Assembly: GCF_003730015.1 (NCBI RefSeq)
Contig: NZ_RJTU01000034.1
Span: 1-64,000, forward strand
DNA: 64,000 nt
From: Epilithonimonas hominis
GTDB lineage: Bacteria; Bacteroidota; Bacteroidia; Flavobacteriales; Weeksellaceae
Reading direction: 5' to 3'
Shown here: in pieces, positions 44,810 through 54,532 of the stretch
Layout: every line of letters starts with the position of its first letter
Position numbering within the stretch: position 1 is the stretch's first letter
Made by a program: the position numbers and the translations under genes
Notes under the pieces: model-generated
What the model was told of the DNA's origin: nothing
Databases searched by the model: none
The model's input: only the letters and a program-made list of their open reading frames with translations

Positions 44810-46723
44810 CTATTTCAATAAAAAGTTAACAATCAATACAATTCCTATGGCCAATGACATAATCAGCACATAGTTTTCCACATTTCCATTTTGCAGACGC
44901 TTTGCAGCTCTTCCGGAATCCTGAGCACCCAATCCAATGAAGTTTACAATGGGATCTAAAACTGCTTTATCAAACATTGCTGCAGCTTTTCCAGCTTCTT
45001 CAAAAGGTCTTACGATGCAGGCGTTATAAATCTCATCCACAAACAATTTCTTTGCCGACAGTTTTTCCCAACCAGTATATTTATCTTCAGGAAGAGCCAT
45101 TTTTTTCTTATTTACATAGATGTTTCTAACAAAGAACCAAACCGTAAAAACCATTAGAATTGTTGCGACTAAAAGAATCATTTCTGTACCAAATGGAACG
45201 CCTGATAAAGTAGCTTCCATCTGTTTAAAACTTTCTGGTGTCAGAACAGGCTTCAGCCATTCCATCAATTTAGCATAATGTCCGTGACCGATAAAGTGCG
45301 GAAGATTGATAAAACCTCCAACTACGGAAAGAACAGCCAAAACGATTAAAGGTAAAGTCATGTTGGCAGGACTCTCGTGCAAGTGATGTTTTTGCTCTTC
45401 TGTCCCTCTGAATTCTCCGTGAAATGTTAGATAATACAATCTGAACATATAAATTGCTGTGATAGCAGCCAAAATGAATAGCATCACCCAATAAATCGGA
45501 TTCTTAGCAAATGCTGCAACCAAAATTTCATCTTTGGAAATCATCCCGGAAAGTAAAGGGAAACCAGAGATTGCCAACGTTCCGATAAGGAATGTAGCGT
45601 GGGTAATGGGAATATATTTTTTCAAGCCGCCCATAAAACGCATATCCTGTTCGTTGCTCATTGCGTGGATTACAGAACCAGCACCCAAGAATAACAAAGC
45701 TTTGAAGAAAGCGTGTGTCATTACGTGAAACATTGCTGTGGTATAAGCACCTAATCCTAAAGCAATGAACATAAATCCAAGTTGTGAAACTGTGGAGTAT
45801 GCCAATACTTTTTTGATGTCGTTTTGTCTGAGTGCATAGAAGCCAGCTAATGCTGCAGTGAGGAATCCGATGAATAAAATACCGTCTTGAACTGTTGGTG
45901 CTAATGTGAATAAGAAATTAGACCTTACAACTAGATAAACTCCAGCGGTAACCATCGTTGCCGCGTGAATCAAAGCAGAAACCGGCGTTGGTCCGGCCAT
46001 TGCGTCCGGCAACCAGGTGTATAACGGAACCTGTGCGGATTTACCTGTAGCTCCAATGAATAAGGCTGCGGTGATAAAAATAATTGTTGTTCCATCCAAT
46101 TCGAAGATAGAAGCGTTTTGAGCTACAGAAAGATAATCAATTGCATTAACGTTCGCAGCGATGGCGAAAATCCCGATTAGCAAACCAAGGTCTCCGATAC
46201 GGTTCATAATGAAAGCTTTTCTTGCTGCTTTTCCGTAATCTTCATTCTGATACCAAAATCCAATCAACAGGTAAGAACAAAGTCCTACACCTTCCCAGCC
46301 GATGAATAAGATCAGATAATTGCTTCCTAGAACTAACAACAACATCGAGAAGATGAACAGGTTCAGATAAGTGAAAAACTTGTAGAAACCCTTATCGTGG
46401 CTCATATATCCAATGGAGTAAAGGTGTATCAGTGAACCGATTCCGGTAATAATCATCACCATCATTAATGACAGCTGATCTACCTGGAAACCAAAATTAA
46501 CCTGAATTCCTGCAACTCTGAACCATTCGAATGCTTTTACGATGACAGGAGCACTCTCACTATTGAAATTCAGAAATACACTTGTTGTGATAATAAACGA
46601 AGCGAAAACTACCAAAGTTGCCAATCCACCAACGAAAATTTTAGGAAGATGTTTTCCAAAAAGTCCGTTGATCAGAAACCCGGCAAGTGGTAAAAGTACA
46701 ATTGCGTAAACTAAATTCTCCAT
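44810..46723 (-). CDS. nuoL: NADH-quinone oxidoreductase subunit L
   Basis: A 637-residue antiporter-like subunit, the farthest pump of the membrane arm. Motifs: FIGWEGVGLCSYLLIGFWYQ (about residues 141-160), GKSAQVPLYTWLPDAMAGPTPVSALIHAATMV (about 227-258, core only) and AYSTVSQLGFMF. The C-terminus has the long amphipathic helix that spans the membrane arm. It sits 6 bp after nuoK. Confidence 0.96.
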   Translation of the reverse strand: MENLVYAIVLLPLAGFLINGLFGKHLPKIFVGGLATLVVFASFIITTSVFLNFNSESAPVIVKAFEWFRVAGIQVNFGFQVDQLSLMMVMIITGIGSLIHLYSIGYMSHDKGFYKFFTYLNLFIFSMLLLVLGSNYLILFIGWEGVGLCSYLLIGFWYQNEDYGKAARKAFIMNRIGDLGLLIGIFAIAANVNAIDYLSVAQNASIFELDGTTIIFITAALFIGATGKSAQVPLYTWLPDAMAGPTPVSALIHAATMVTAGVYLVVRSNFLFTLAPTVQDGILFIGFLTAALAGFYALRQNDIKKVLAYSTVSQLGFMFIALGLGAYTTAMFHVMTHAFFKALLFLGAGSVIHAMSNEQDMRFMGGLKKYIPITHATFLIGTLAISGFPLLSGMISKDEILVAAFAKNPIYWVMLFILAAITAIYMFRLYYLTFHGEFRGTEEQKHHLHESPANMTLPLIVLAVLSVVGGFINLPHFIGHGHYAKLMEWLKPVLTPESFKQMEATLSGVPFGTEMILLVATILMVFTVWFFVRNIYVNKKKMALPEDKYTGWEKLSAKKLFVDEIYNACIVRPFEEAGKAAAMFDKAVLDPIVNFIGLGAQDSGRAAKRLQNGNVENYVLIMSLAIGIVLIVNFLLK

Positions 46724-46729
46724 CCTTTA

Positions 46730-47050
46730 TTATCCTCTTAATTTATTAAAAATACTAACATCGACAGACTTTGTATTTCTATACATCATCGCAATAATTG
46801 CCAATCCTACAGCTACTTCTGCAGCGGCAACTACCATTATGAAAAATACTAAAAGCTGTCCGTGACCATCACCTTTGTAAGCCGAAAATGCAGCCAGCAA
46901 AAGATTTACGGAATTAAGCATCAATTCTACACAGCCCAAAATCACGATAGCGTTTTTGCGCACCAAAACTCCTAAAACTCCGAGGCAGAAAAGAATCGTG
47001 CTCAGAATGATAAAGTATTCCAAAGGAACTTGTTGTATAAATGTATTCAT
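46730..47050 (-). CDS. nuoK: NADH-quinone oxidoreductase subunit K
   Basis: A 106-residue membrane subunit with three helices. Conserved glutamates are visible in GCVELMLNSVNLLL (about residues 34-47) and AAAEVAVGLAI (about 70-80). Length is normal. 3 bp after nuoJ. Confidence 0.96.
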   Translation of the reverse strand: MNTFIQQVPLEYFIILSTILFCLGVLGVLVRKNAIVILGCVELMLNSVNLLLAAFSAYKGDGHGQLLVFFIMVVAAAEVAVGLAIIAMMYRNTKSVDVSIFNKLRG

Positions 47051-47053
47051 ATC

Positions 47054-47551
47054 CTATAAATCTTTTTTACCAATCAGAACTGCTCCCACAATACCCGCAA
47101 GGATAAGCACAGATGCCAGTTCAAACGGCAATACATATTCGTTAAACAACAATCTTCCCAAGTTTTTGGTCAGACCTACTGACTGGTCTACATTGTTAGT
47201 AACTGTTGTATTTCCAGTAAGACCTTTATAAGCACCCAACATCCCGATGAAAAGAATACTAGCTGAAAAAACTCCAATGAATTTTGGAAGGCTAGCCTTC
47301 TTGCTTTCGTCTTCTTTATTGAGGTTGAGCATCATCAAAATGTAAAGGAAAAGAACCATAATCGCACCTGCGTAAACAATGATTTGTACGATTCCTAAAA
47401 ACTGGGCGTTAAGAAGAATATACATCCCGGCAATAGAAAACATCGTCACAATCAGTGACAAGATCGCATACAATGGATTTTTTGCAAAAACAAAATAAAC
47501 GGCACTTGCAATGGCTAAAAATGCTACAAAGAAAAATAAAATCTGATCCAT
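47054..47551 (-). CDS. nuoJ: NADH-quinone oxidoreductase subunit J
   Basis: A 165-residue membrane subunit with five helices. The pi-bulge region VQIIVYAGAIMVLFLYILMM (about residues 54-73), with the conserved Tyr and Gly, is clear. Its ATG overlaps the nuoI stop by one base, so translation is likely coupled. Confidence 0.95.
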   Translation of the reverse strand: MDQILFFFVAFLAIASAVYFVFAKNPLYAILSLIVTMFSIAGMYILLNAQFLGIVQIIVYAGAIMVLFLYILMMLNLNKEDESKKASLPKFIGVFSASILFIGMLGAYKGLTGNTTVTNNVDQSVGLTKNLGRLLFNEYVLPFELASVLILAGIVGAVLIGKKDL

Positions 47552-48105
47552 TACTTTACTGCATTTTTTTGTTTTTCGGACTGTCTTGGTGTGATATCAA
47601 TCCTTTCATTTATTTTCTCTACTAACTTATCTTTTCCGTAGATAAAAGAACCTCTGTTGGTTTCTACATCTACTAATCTGTCTGTAAGATAAATAGCAGA
47701 TTTTGGACAGGCTTCTTCACACATTCCACAGAAGATACATCTCAACATATTGATTTCGTAGCTCTCAGCGTATTTTTCTTCGCGATAAAGATGTTTTTCC
47801 TCTTTAGTTCTTTCGGCAGCAACCATAGTAATCGCTTCGGCAGGACAGGCAACAGCACATAGTCCGCAGGCAGTACATCTTTCACGGCCTTCTTCGTCTC
47901 TTTTAAGAACGTGCTGACCTCTCCAAATTTCTGCCCTAGGCTTATCTACCTCAGGATAAGGATAAATTGGCGGGCCTTTTACGATATTTCTCACAGCGTG
48001 CTTGAGGGTAATCCCCATCCCTTTGAATACCGCCGGAAGGTAGATTTTCTCTGCAAGGGTCATTTCCTTGTTCGAAACAACTTTTGATCTGTTAGTAAGT
48101 TTCAT
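47551..48105 (-). CDS. nuoI: NADH-quinone oxidoreductase subunit I
   Basis: A 184-residue peripheral subunit holding two 4Fe-4S clusters (N6a/N6b). Cysteine motifs CTACGLCAVACP (about residues 77-88) and CIFCGMCEEACP (about 123-134). An N-terminal amphipathic helix (MTLAEKIYLPAVFKGMGI) sits on the membrane. Followed by nuoJ with a one-base overlap. Confidence 0.96.
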   Translation of the reverse strand: MKLTNRSKVVSNKEMTLAEKIYLPAVFKGMGITLKHAVRNIVKGPPIYPYPEVDKPRAEIWRGQHVLKRDEEGRERCTACGLCAVACPAEAITMVAAERTKEEKHLYREEKYAESYEINMLRCIFCGMCEEACPKSAIYLTDRLVDVETNRGSFIYGKDKLVEKINERIDITPRQSEKQKNAVK

Positions 48106-48180
48106 TTAATTATAGATGTTAGATGTTAGACATTAGATTTTAGACTAATCTTGTCTTTATCTTAAATTTTATATTCAATA
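48106..48180. repeat. Heptamer-phased repeat in the nuoH-nuoI gap
   Basis: TAGATGT twice in tandem, then TAGACAT, TAGATTT and TAGACTA: five units with an exact 7-bp period starting at about 48114. Confidence 0.6.
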
Positions 48181-49242
48181 TTAATTTCCGAATGCTAAAA
48201 TCAACGCGCCGGTAATCATCAAATTAACCAAAGCTAGTGGAATCAATGTTTTCCATCCTAGATGCATTAACTGGTCGTATCGAAATCTTGGAAGCGTCCA
48301 TCTGATCCACATAAAAATCAGGATTCCGATAATTGTTTTTGTCAGGAATGCAACGATGCTTAATATTCCAGCGGCGTTTTCTCCCCAGTTTTGTGTAACC
48401 CATTCGATCCCGGGATAGTTGTAACCTCCGAAAAATAATGCAACCATAAATGCGTTGGAGATAAACATATTGACATATTCCCCAAACATATACAATCCTA
48501 ATTTCATTGAGGAATATTCGGTGGAATATCCTGTTACCAATTCGGATTCACATTCTGGTAGGTCAAAAGGGTGACGGTTGGTTTCTGCTAATGCTGCAAT
48601 GATGAAGATTAAAAATGCCAATGGTTGGTAGAAGATATTCCAGTTCATTCCGTCCAGAGAAATCAGTCCCCACAGTTTTCCTGTGGCCTGCGATTCTGTA
48701 ATGACTTTTAGGTCAAGACTTCCATTCATCATAATGATAGAAAGCAATGCAAGTCCCATCGCCAATTCATACGAGATCATTTGAGAAGATGCTCGGATCG
48801 CCCCTAATAATGAATACTTATTATTAGAAGCCCAACCACCGATCATAATCCCATAAACTCCGATGGAAGCCATTCCGATAATGTAAAGGACACCAACATC
48901 GATATTGGCTACTTGAAGGTCAAATGAAGTTCCACCAATATTCAGGCTTTTTCCCCAAGGAATCACAGCACCTGTAATGAGTGAAATGAACATTACCAAT
49001 GATGGTCCGAGGATAAAAAGAAACTTTTCTGCATTTGCCGGTGTGAAATCTTCCTTAAAGAAAAACTTACCACCATCAGCAAGTGGCTGTAGCAATCCGA
49101 ATGGTCCGGCTTTGCTTGGTCCGATCCTGTCCTGCATCACGGCTGCTACTTTTCTCTCTGCCCAAGTGGAGTAGGCTGCGATGGTTAACGCCAGTAAAAA
49201 TAGGGCAAGTACCAATATAATTTTGAAAGTAATTAATTCCAT
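48181..49242 (-). CDS. nuoH: NADH-quinone oxidoreductase subunit H
   Basis: A 353-residue membrane subunit at the quinone-binding junction. TWAERKVAAVMQDRIGPSKAG (about residues 26-46) and the quinone-facing ETNRHPFDLPECESELVTGY (about 222-241) are conserved. About eight helices. Confidence 0.96.
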   Translation of the reverse strand: MELITFKIILVLALFLLALTIAAYSTWAERKVAAVMQDRIGPSKAGPFGLLQPLADGGKFFFKEDFTPANAEKFLFILGPSLVMFISLITGAVIPWGKSLNIGGTSFDLQVANIDVGVLYIIGMASIGVYGIMIGGWASNNKYSLLGAIRASSQMISYELAMGLALLSIIMMNGSLDLKVITESQATGKLWGLISLDGMNWNIFYQPLAFLIFIIAALAETNRHPFDLPECESELVTGYSTEYSSMKLGLYMFGEYVNMFISNAFMVALFFGGYNYPGIEWVTQNWGENAAGILSIVAFLTKTIIGILIFMWIRWTLPRFRYDQLMHLGWKTLIPLALVNLMITGALILAFGN

Positions 49243-49276
49243 AATTGTTATTTGAATTTAATCAGACAAATGAATT

Positions 49277-50305
49277 CTAAATAATTTCGTTATCTAATTT
49301 TTCAATTTCTATTTCGTCTTTTAAACCGATTTCTTTAGCTTCAGGATTTTCCAGAACATTGTAACTGTCCGTTTTTTTCTCGTAATGATTCAGCGAGATT
49401 ACAGAATGTCTATCGATATGTCTTGGGCCTTCAATGTTCCAAAGAGCAGTATCTTTTTTCTCAAAACGACATTCGTTGCAAATCCAATCTTCAACTTCAC
49501 CATATTGGTCTTTTCTAGCAGTTACTCTTACCACTTCGTCTCCCTTCATCCAAAGTACGGCTTTTCCGCTACATTTTGTACAAGTACAAGTCGCATTGTA
49601 AGGTTTAGTAAACCAAACTCTGCTTGCGAATCTCGCAGTTCTGTCCGTCAAAGCACCAACAGGACAAACATCAATCACGTTTCCAATAAATTCATTATCA
49701 AGAGCTTTGTTCAACATTGTTGATATTTCTGCGTGATCTCCTCTGTAAAGAATTCCGTGTTCTCTCTTTTCAGTCAACTGATTGGCAACCAATACACATC
49801 TTGCGCAAAGAATGCAACGGTTCATATTCAGTTTGATGTTTGGACCGATGTCGTCTGCATCGTAAGTATTTCTTTCGAATTCAGTTCTTGTATAGGCAAC
49901 TCCGTGCTCATAACCAAGATCTTGAAGATGACATTCTCCAGCCTGATCACAAATAGGACAATCCAATGGGTGATTTACCAAAAGGAATTCTGTAACCGCC
50001 TTTCTACCTTCCTGTGCTTTTTCAGAAGTCAGGTTTTTCACTTCCATTCCGTCCATAACACCGGTTCTACAGCTAGCAACCAATTTTGGCATTGGTCTCG
50101 GATCCGCTTCAGAACCTTTAGAAACCTCTACAAGACAAGTTCTACATCTACCGCCACTTGTTTCCAATTTGCTGTAATAGCACATTGCAGGTGGAACAGA
50201 TTTTCCTCCGATTTGTCTTGCCGCTTCCAAGATAGAAGTGCCAGGCAAAACTTCGGTAGTGTGTCCGTCTATGGTTACTTTAAATTTTTTGACTTCTTCG
50301 CTCAT
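49277..50305 (-). CDS. nuoG: NADH-quinone oxidoreductase subunit G, short form
   Basis: A 342-residue iron-sulfur subunit. The N-terminal 2Fe-2S ferredoxin domain (CYYSKLETSGGRCRTCLVEV, about residues 42-61), the HxxxCxxC region DHP...CPICDQAGECHLQD and MNRCILCARCVLVANQ (about 160-175) are present, then CTCTKCSGK and WICNECRF. It stops just after these clusters: the large molybdopterin-like domain of the roughly 700-900-residue canonical NuoG is absent. This short form is usual in Bacteroidota. It is separated from nuoF by an outer-membrane protein gene. Confidence 0.93.
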   Translation of the reverse strand: MSEEVKKFKVTIDGHTTEVLPGTSILEAARQIGGKSVPPAMCYYSKLETSGGRCRTCLVEVSKGSEADPRPMPKLVASCRTGVMDGMEVKNLTSEKAQEGRKAVTEFLLVNHPLDCPICDQAGECHLQDLGYEHGVAYTRTEFERNTYDADDIGPNIKLNMNRCILCARCVLVANQLTEKREHGILYRGDHAEISTMLNKALDNEFIGNVIDVCPVGALTDRTARFASRVWFTKPYNATCTCTKCSGKAVLWMKGDEVVRVTARKDQYGEVEDWICNECRFEKKDTALWNIEGPRHIDRHSVISLNHYEKKTDSYNVLENPEAKEIGLKDEIEIEKLDNEII

Positions 50306-50347
50306 ATCTTATGCTTTTGGCTATATGCATTCAGCAATAGTCTATTT
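50306..50347. repeat. Short heptamer-phased spacer between nuoG and the barrel gene
   Basis: AT-rich sequence with a loose 7-bp period (for example GGCTATA, AGCAATA, GTCTATT). Confidence 0.35.
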
Positions 50348-51196
50348 TTAATTTTTTATTTTTCTATTAAATACGTATCCGATTCCAAAATTGATTTGGT
50401 AGAATACAAAGTCCTGGCTGGCTTTATCAGGTTTATTATTAAGAGTAGTCTTGATATCCGGCATATTGATATACCCGAATTTTCCTTCTACTCTTGCCAT
50501 CCAATGATTCCAGAAAACAGCATTAATACTAGTCCTCGCATCCAATCCGAATCCTGCTAAATGGTATCTGTCACTTCTTTCGTTTCCAAAAAGTTTAACA
50601 TTACTTTTAGGCATCAGAGCACCAATTCCGCCTCCGTAAGCCCAAAACATATTAAAATCTTTTTTGGATAATACGTTTTTGTATTTTTCCAGACCTAGAT
50701 TGATATAATTAAGTCCATCGGTATGTTCAAATGTCAAAAATTGCTCATCCGATAAATCAACCTGACCGTTTTGAACCATTCCTGCATAAGTTGGGTCTGA
50801 AATATGTCCATCAATATTTACCGTCTGATTCTGGTCCATTACATATTTCATATGGTCTTGTGCGATTACAAGAGCCCAATTATCCTTAATAAAATAAGCC
50901 AATCTAAAATTGAACTGCGGAATCGAAAGTCTGGTTGGATCGATGTAAGCCATACTTAACTCGGAAGGTCTGTCGTGAGCTACCACATTGTTCAATGTAA
51001 AGTCATAACCGTTTCCTTTAAATCTAATATCAGAATCGCTAAATCCGGCTCTGTTCCAACCCCAATATACGAACATTGTTCCCTTGGAAAGCTTAGATTG
51101 GTTATATCCGGAATTATCAACTGTGTCTTGATTTTGTCCAAACAACATTGTTGTTCCTACAAAAAATACAAAAACTATTTCAAAGAACTTCTTCAT
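50348..51196 (-). CDS. Outer-membrane beta-barrel protein inside the nuo operon
   Basis: A 282-residue protein with signal peptide MKKFFEIVFVFFVGTTMLFGQ. It shows alternating strands such as GTMFVYWGWNRAGFSDSDI, PQFNFRLAYFIKDNWALVIA, LNYINLGLEKYKNVL and WMARVEGKFGYINM, and ends FYQINFGIGYVFNRK, a typical final barrel strand. It has no link in sequence to complex I, though it lies between nuoF and nuoG in the same direction with short gaps, so it is co-transcribed. Its function is unknown. Confidence 0.75.
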   Translation of the reverse strand: MKKFFEIVFVFFVGTTMLFGQNQDTVDNSGYNQSKLSKGTMFVYWGWNRAGFSDSDIRFKGNGYDFTLNNVVAHDRPSELSMAYIDPTRLSIPQFNFRLAYFIKDNWALVIAQDHMKYVMDQNQTVNIDGHISDPTYAGMVQNGQVDLSDEQFLTFEHTDGLNYINLGLEKYKNVLSKKDFNMFWAYGGGIGALMPKSNVKLFGNERSDRYHLAGFGLDARTSINAVFWNHWMARVEGKFGYINMPDIKTTLNNKPDKASQDFVFYQINFGIGYVFNRKIKN

Positions 51197-51240
51197 TATT
51201 TCTAGTGAATTTGAAAAAACAAATTCTATTCAATCTTTAT

Positions 51241-52596
51241 TTAACTGTTACTAACAACCGGAATAGGGTCTGCATAATTTGCTATTCCATAATTTTGAGT
51301 CTGGCTCAACTCAGGATTGTTAACATGCCATTCGAACTCATCTCTGAAGTGTCTGATGGCTGCCGCAACCGGCCAAGCTGCTGCGTCTCCCAAAGGACAA
51401 ATAGTATTACCTTCGATTTTTCGCTGGATGTCCCAAAGCAAATCGATGTCTTCCATTTTTCCTTCTCCTTTTTCTATTTTTTTCAAGATTTTATACATCC
51501 AACCCGTTCCTTCACGGCAAGGTGTACATTGTCCACAACTCTCGTGGTTATAGAATCTTGCAAGAGTCATTGTATGATTGACCACACATTGATCTTCATC
51601 CAAAACAATAAATCCTCCTGAACCCATCATTGTTCCGGTAGCAAAACCACCGTCAGCAAGAGATTCATAATTCATATATCTTGGTTCACCATTGATGGTT
51701 TTTAGTAATAAATTGGCTGGGACAATTGGAACAGAACTTCCACCAGGAATACAAGCTTTCAGCTTTTTACCATTTGGGATTCCGCCACAATATTCATCAG
51801 AATAAATAAATTCTTCAACCGTAATCGTCATATCAATTTCATAAACGCCTGGTTTGTTGATATTACCACAAGCAGAAATCAATTTAGTTCCTGTTGACCT
51901 TCCTACACCAATTTTGGCATATTCAGCACCACCAATTTCGATGATTGGAACAACCGCAGCGATAGACTCTACATTATTAACAACCGTTGGTCTTTCCCAA
52001 AGTCCTTTTACAGCTGGGAAAGGTGGCTTCAATCTTGGATTTCCTCTTCTTCCTTCAAGAGATTCAAGAAGAGCCGTTTCTTCACCGCAAATGTAAGCAC
52101 CAGCACCTCTCTGGACATAAATCTCCAAATCGAAACCAGTTCCTAAGATATTTTTTCCAAGAAATCCTGCAGCTTTCGCTTCTTCGATGGCTTCTTCCAA
52201 AATATCCGGAATCCAAGAATATTCTCCTCTTATATATATATAGGATGTATTGGAACCTAAAGTGTAAGATGAAATTAACATTCCTTCAATCAAAAGATGA
52301 GGAAGAAACTCCATTAGATATCTGTCTTTGAAAGTCCCTGGTTCAGATTCATCAGCATTCACTACCAAATGTCTTGGAACACCTTCTGGCTTAGCGAGGA
52401 AACTCCACTTCATTCCTGTCGGGAAACCAGCGCCTCCACGACCACGAAGTCCGGAAGTTTTAACTTCTTCCAAGATTTCTGCAGGTTTCATTTTAAGAGC
52501 TTTTTCCGCTGCTTCGTAACCACCGTGTTTACGGTAAGTCTCGAAATAACGAATTCCCTCTATATGTGCATTTTTAAGTAAAAGTTTTTTACTCAT
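51241..52596 (-). CDS. nuoF: NADH-quinone oxidoreductase subunit F
   Basis: A 451-residue NADH-binding subunit with FMN and a 4Fe-4S cluster. Motifs: GLRGRGGAGFPTGMKW (about residues 49-64, NADH/FMN), NADESEPGTFKDR (about 80-92, FMN), GAGAYICGEETALLESLEG (about 169-187) and the cluster motif SCGQCTPCREGT (about 355-366). Length and motifs are complete. Confidence 0.97.
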   Translation of the reverse strand: MSKKLLLKNAHIEGIRYFETYRKHGGYEAAEKALKMKPAEILEEVKTSGLRGRGGAGFPTGMKWSFLAKPEGVPRHLVVNADESEPGTFKDRYLMEFLPHLLIEGMLISSYTLGSNTSYIYIRGEYSWIPDILEEAIEEAKAAGFLGKNILGTGFDLEIYVQRGAGAYICGEETALLESLEGRRGNPRLKPPFPAVKGLWERPTVVNNVESIAAVVPIIEIGGAEYAKIGVGRSTGTKLISACGNINKPGVYEIDMTITVEEFIYSDEYCGGIPNGKKLKACIPGGSSVPIVPANLLLKTINGEPRYMNYESLADGGFATGTMMGSGGFIVLDEDQCVVNHTMTLARFYNHESCGQCTPCREGTGWMYKILKKIEKGEGKMEDIDLLWDIQRKIEGNTICPLGDAAAWPVAAAIRHFRDEFEWHVNNPELSQTQNYGIANYADPIPVVSNS

Positions 52597-52660
52597 CGTT
52601 TATAAAAGCTTATAGCAATTGGCTTATGGCTTTTTGCTTAGTTATTATCTCAATTAATTA
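52597..52660. repeat. Heptamer-phased repeat in the nuoE-nuoF gap
   Basis: GCTT recurs at 7-bp steps (AAAGCTT, ATAGCAA, TTGGCTT, ATGGCTT, TTTGCTT), followed by AT-rich units. Confidence 0.55.
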
Positions 52661-53170
52661 TTAACCTAAATCAATCGCTCCTTGTCTGCAGAGATCGATA
52701 ATTTCGTCAACTTTTTCTATTGTCAAATTTTCGTGGTAGAATTTCCCCAACTGCATCATTGGTGCATATCCGCAAGCTCCTAGACATTCGGCAGGCTTCA
52801 AAGTAAATAATCCGTCTTCAGAAGTTCCACCGTCTTTGATGTTTAGTTTTGTGCGAATGTGGTTAAGGATATTATCGCTTCCATTTAACATACAAGGTCC
52901 AGTTCTGCATACTTCCAAAACATATTTGCCAACTGGCTTCATATTAAACATCGTATAGAATGTTGCCACTTCATACACTTCAATCGGAGTAATGTTTAAC
53001 AGTTCAGCTACATAATCCATAACTGGAACAGCCAACCAGCCTCCAAATTCTTTCTGTGCAATATGCAATACCGGAATCAAAGCAGATTTTTGTCTGCCTT
53101 CTGGATATCTTGCAATTATTTTATGAACCTGTTCTAAGCTTTCAGGTTTAAAAGCAATTGTTTCGCTCAT
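52661..53170 (-). CDS. nuoE: NADH-quinone oxidoreductase subunit E
   Basis: A 169-residue thioredoxin-like subunit with the N1a 2Fe-2S cluster. Cysteines are in EVCRTGPCMLNGSD (about residues 85-98) and AECLGACGYAPMMQL (about 127-141). The N-terminal helical part (VPVMDYVAELLNITPIEVYEVATFY) is canonical. Confidence 0.96.
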   Translation of the reverse strand: MSETIAFKPESLEQVHKIIARYPEGRQKSALIPVLHIAQKEFGGWLAVPVMDYVAELLNITPIEVYEVATFYTMFNMKPVGKYVLEVCRTGPCMLNGSDNILNHIRTKLNIKDGGTSEDGLFTLKPAECLGACGYAPMMQLGKFYHENLTIEKVDEIIDLCRQGAIDLG

Positions 53171-53308
53171 ATTTAAAGATTTTAGATTTTAGATTTTAGA
53201 TTTTAGATGAAAATCGTAGTTCTAAAAATCTTATCAATTTTGATATTAATTTATATTTAAAGATTTTAGATTAATTTAAAATTTATAATCCAAAATCTAT
53301 AATTTCAT
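53171..53308. repeat. Heptamer-phased repeat in the nuoD-nuoE gap
   Basis: GATTTTA repeated four times in exact tandem from 53178, then a second AAGATTT/TAGATTA set near 53258-53306. Both have a 7-bp period. Confidence 0.7.
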
Positions 53309-54532
53309 TTATGCATCTAATTCTCCCGCAATGATGTTCATACTACACATAGTTACAATCGCATCAGAGATTACAGAACCGGTAATCATTTCCGGATATG
53401 CCTGATAGTAGATGAAACAAGGTCTTCTGAAATGTAGTCTGTAAGGACTTCTTCCCCCATCGCTAACAAGGTAGAATCCTAATTCTCCGTTTCCACCCTC
53501 AACAGCGTGGTAAACTTCTCCTTTAGGAACATCAGTTTCTCCCATTACGATTTTGAAATGGTAAATCAAAGCTTCCATTTTTTGATAAACATCGGCCTTT
53601 TCTGGCAAATAAAACTCAGGGACATCTGCGTGGAACGGACCTTCCGGTAAGTTTTCGTAAGCTTGTTTGATAATTTTAATTGATTCCCAAACTTCCTGCT
53701 GACGAACCATAAAACGGTCATACGTATCACCTGCAGTTCCAACAGGAATGATGAAATCAAAATCCTGGTAAGAAGAATAAGGTTGCGCCACTCTCACATC
53801 ATAATCTACACCAGCAGCACGTAGGTTAGGACCTGTAAAACCATAGTTTAAAGCTCTTTCCGCAGAAATGGCACCCGTGCCAATGGTTCTGTCCATAAAA
53901 ATTCTGTTTCTTTCTAAAAGATTACAGAATTCTTGAAATCTTGGTGGGAAAGTTTTAAGGAAATCTTTGATAAGTTCGTGGAACTTCGGGGTCAAGTCTC
54001 TTTCAAAACCACCGATTCTTCCCATATTGGTCGTCATCCTTGCACCACAGATTTGCTCGTACATATCGTAGATGCGCTCTCTCTCGATGAACATATAAGT
54101 AAGGCCTGTGATTGCGCCCGAGTCCATTCCTGTTACACCATTACAAATCAAATGGTCACCAATTCTGGCTAATTCCATCAAGATCACACGCATATAATCT
54201 ACACGCTTTGGGACTTCTACACCAATCAGTTTTTCAACAGTCATGTGCCATCCAAGATTATTGATTGGAGCCGAGCAATAGTTCATACGGTCTGTGAGCG
54301 TAGTGATCTGAGCAAAGTTTCTTCTTTCGGAAATCTTTTCAAATGCCCTGTGAATGTAACCAACCGTTTGCTCGGAGTGCAGAATTCTTTCACCGTCCAT
54401 TGTAAGAACATTCTGAAAAATCCCGTGCGTAGCCGGGTGCGTAGGACCAAGATTCAACGTATATAGCTGTCCGTCGATCTGTTCCTTGCTTTCGTATTGG
54501 TTTAGTATATTAGATAATGAGTTATCTTTCAT
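53309..54532 (-). CDS. nuoD: NADH-quinone oxidoreductase subunit D
   Basis: A 407-residue subunit with part of the quinone site. GPTHPATHGIFQNVL (about residues 29-43; the conserved His), DRMNYCSAPINNLG and FRRPCFIYYQ are typical of the Ni-hydrogenase-like fold, which lacks the metal ligands. Full length; separated from nuoE and nuoC by heptamer-phased spacers. Confidence 0.96.
   Translation of the reverse strand: MKDNSLSNILNQYESKEQIDGQLYTLNLGPTHPATHGIFQNVLTMDGERILHSEQTVGYIHRAFEKISERRNFAQITTLTDRMNYCSAPINNLGWHMTVEKLIGVEVPKRVDYMRVILMELARIGDHLICNGVTGMDSGAITGLTYMFIERERIYDMYEQICGARMTTNMGRIGGFERDLTPKFHELIKDFLKTFPPRFQEFCNLLERNRIFMDRTIGTGAISAERALNYGFTGPNLRAAGVDYDVRVAQPYSSYQDFDFIIPVGTAGDTYDRFMVRQQEVWESIKIIKQAYENLPEGPFHADVPEFYLPEKADVYQKMEALIYHFKIVMGETDVPKGEVYHAVEGGNGELGFYLVSDGGRSPYRLHFRRPCFIYYQAYPEMITGSVISDAIVTMCSMNIIAGELDA

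Noticed and set aside
49733-50560. Long plus-strand open frame opposite nuoG and the barrel gene
   Set aside because: It spans two well-supported minus-strand genes and its product is rich in Phe, Ser and Cys with no domain. It is a shadow.
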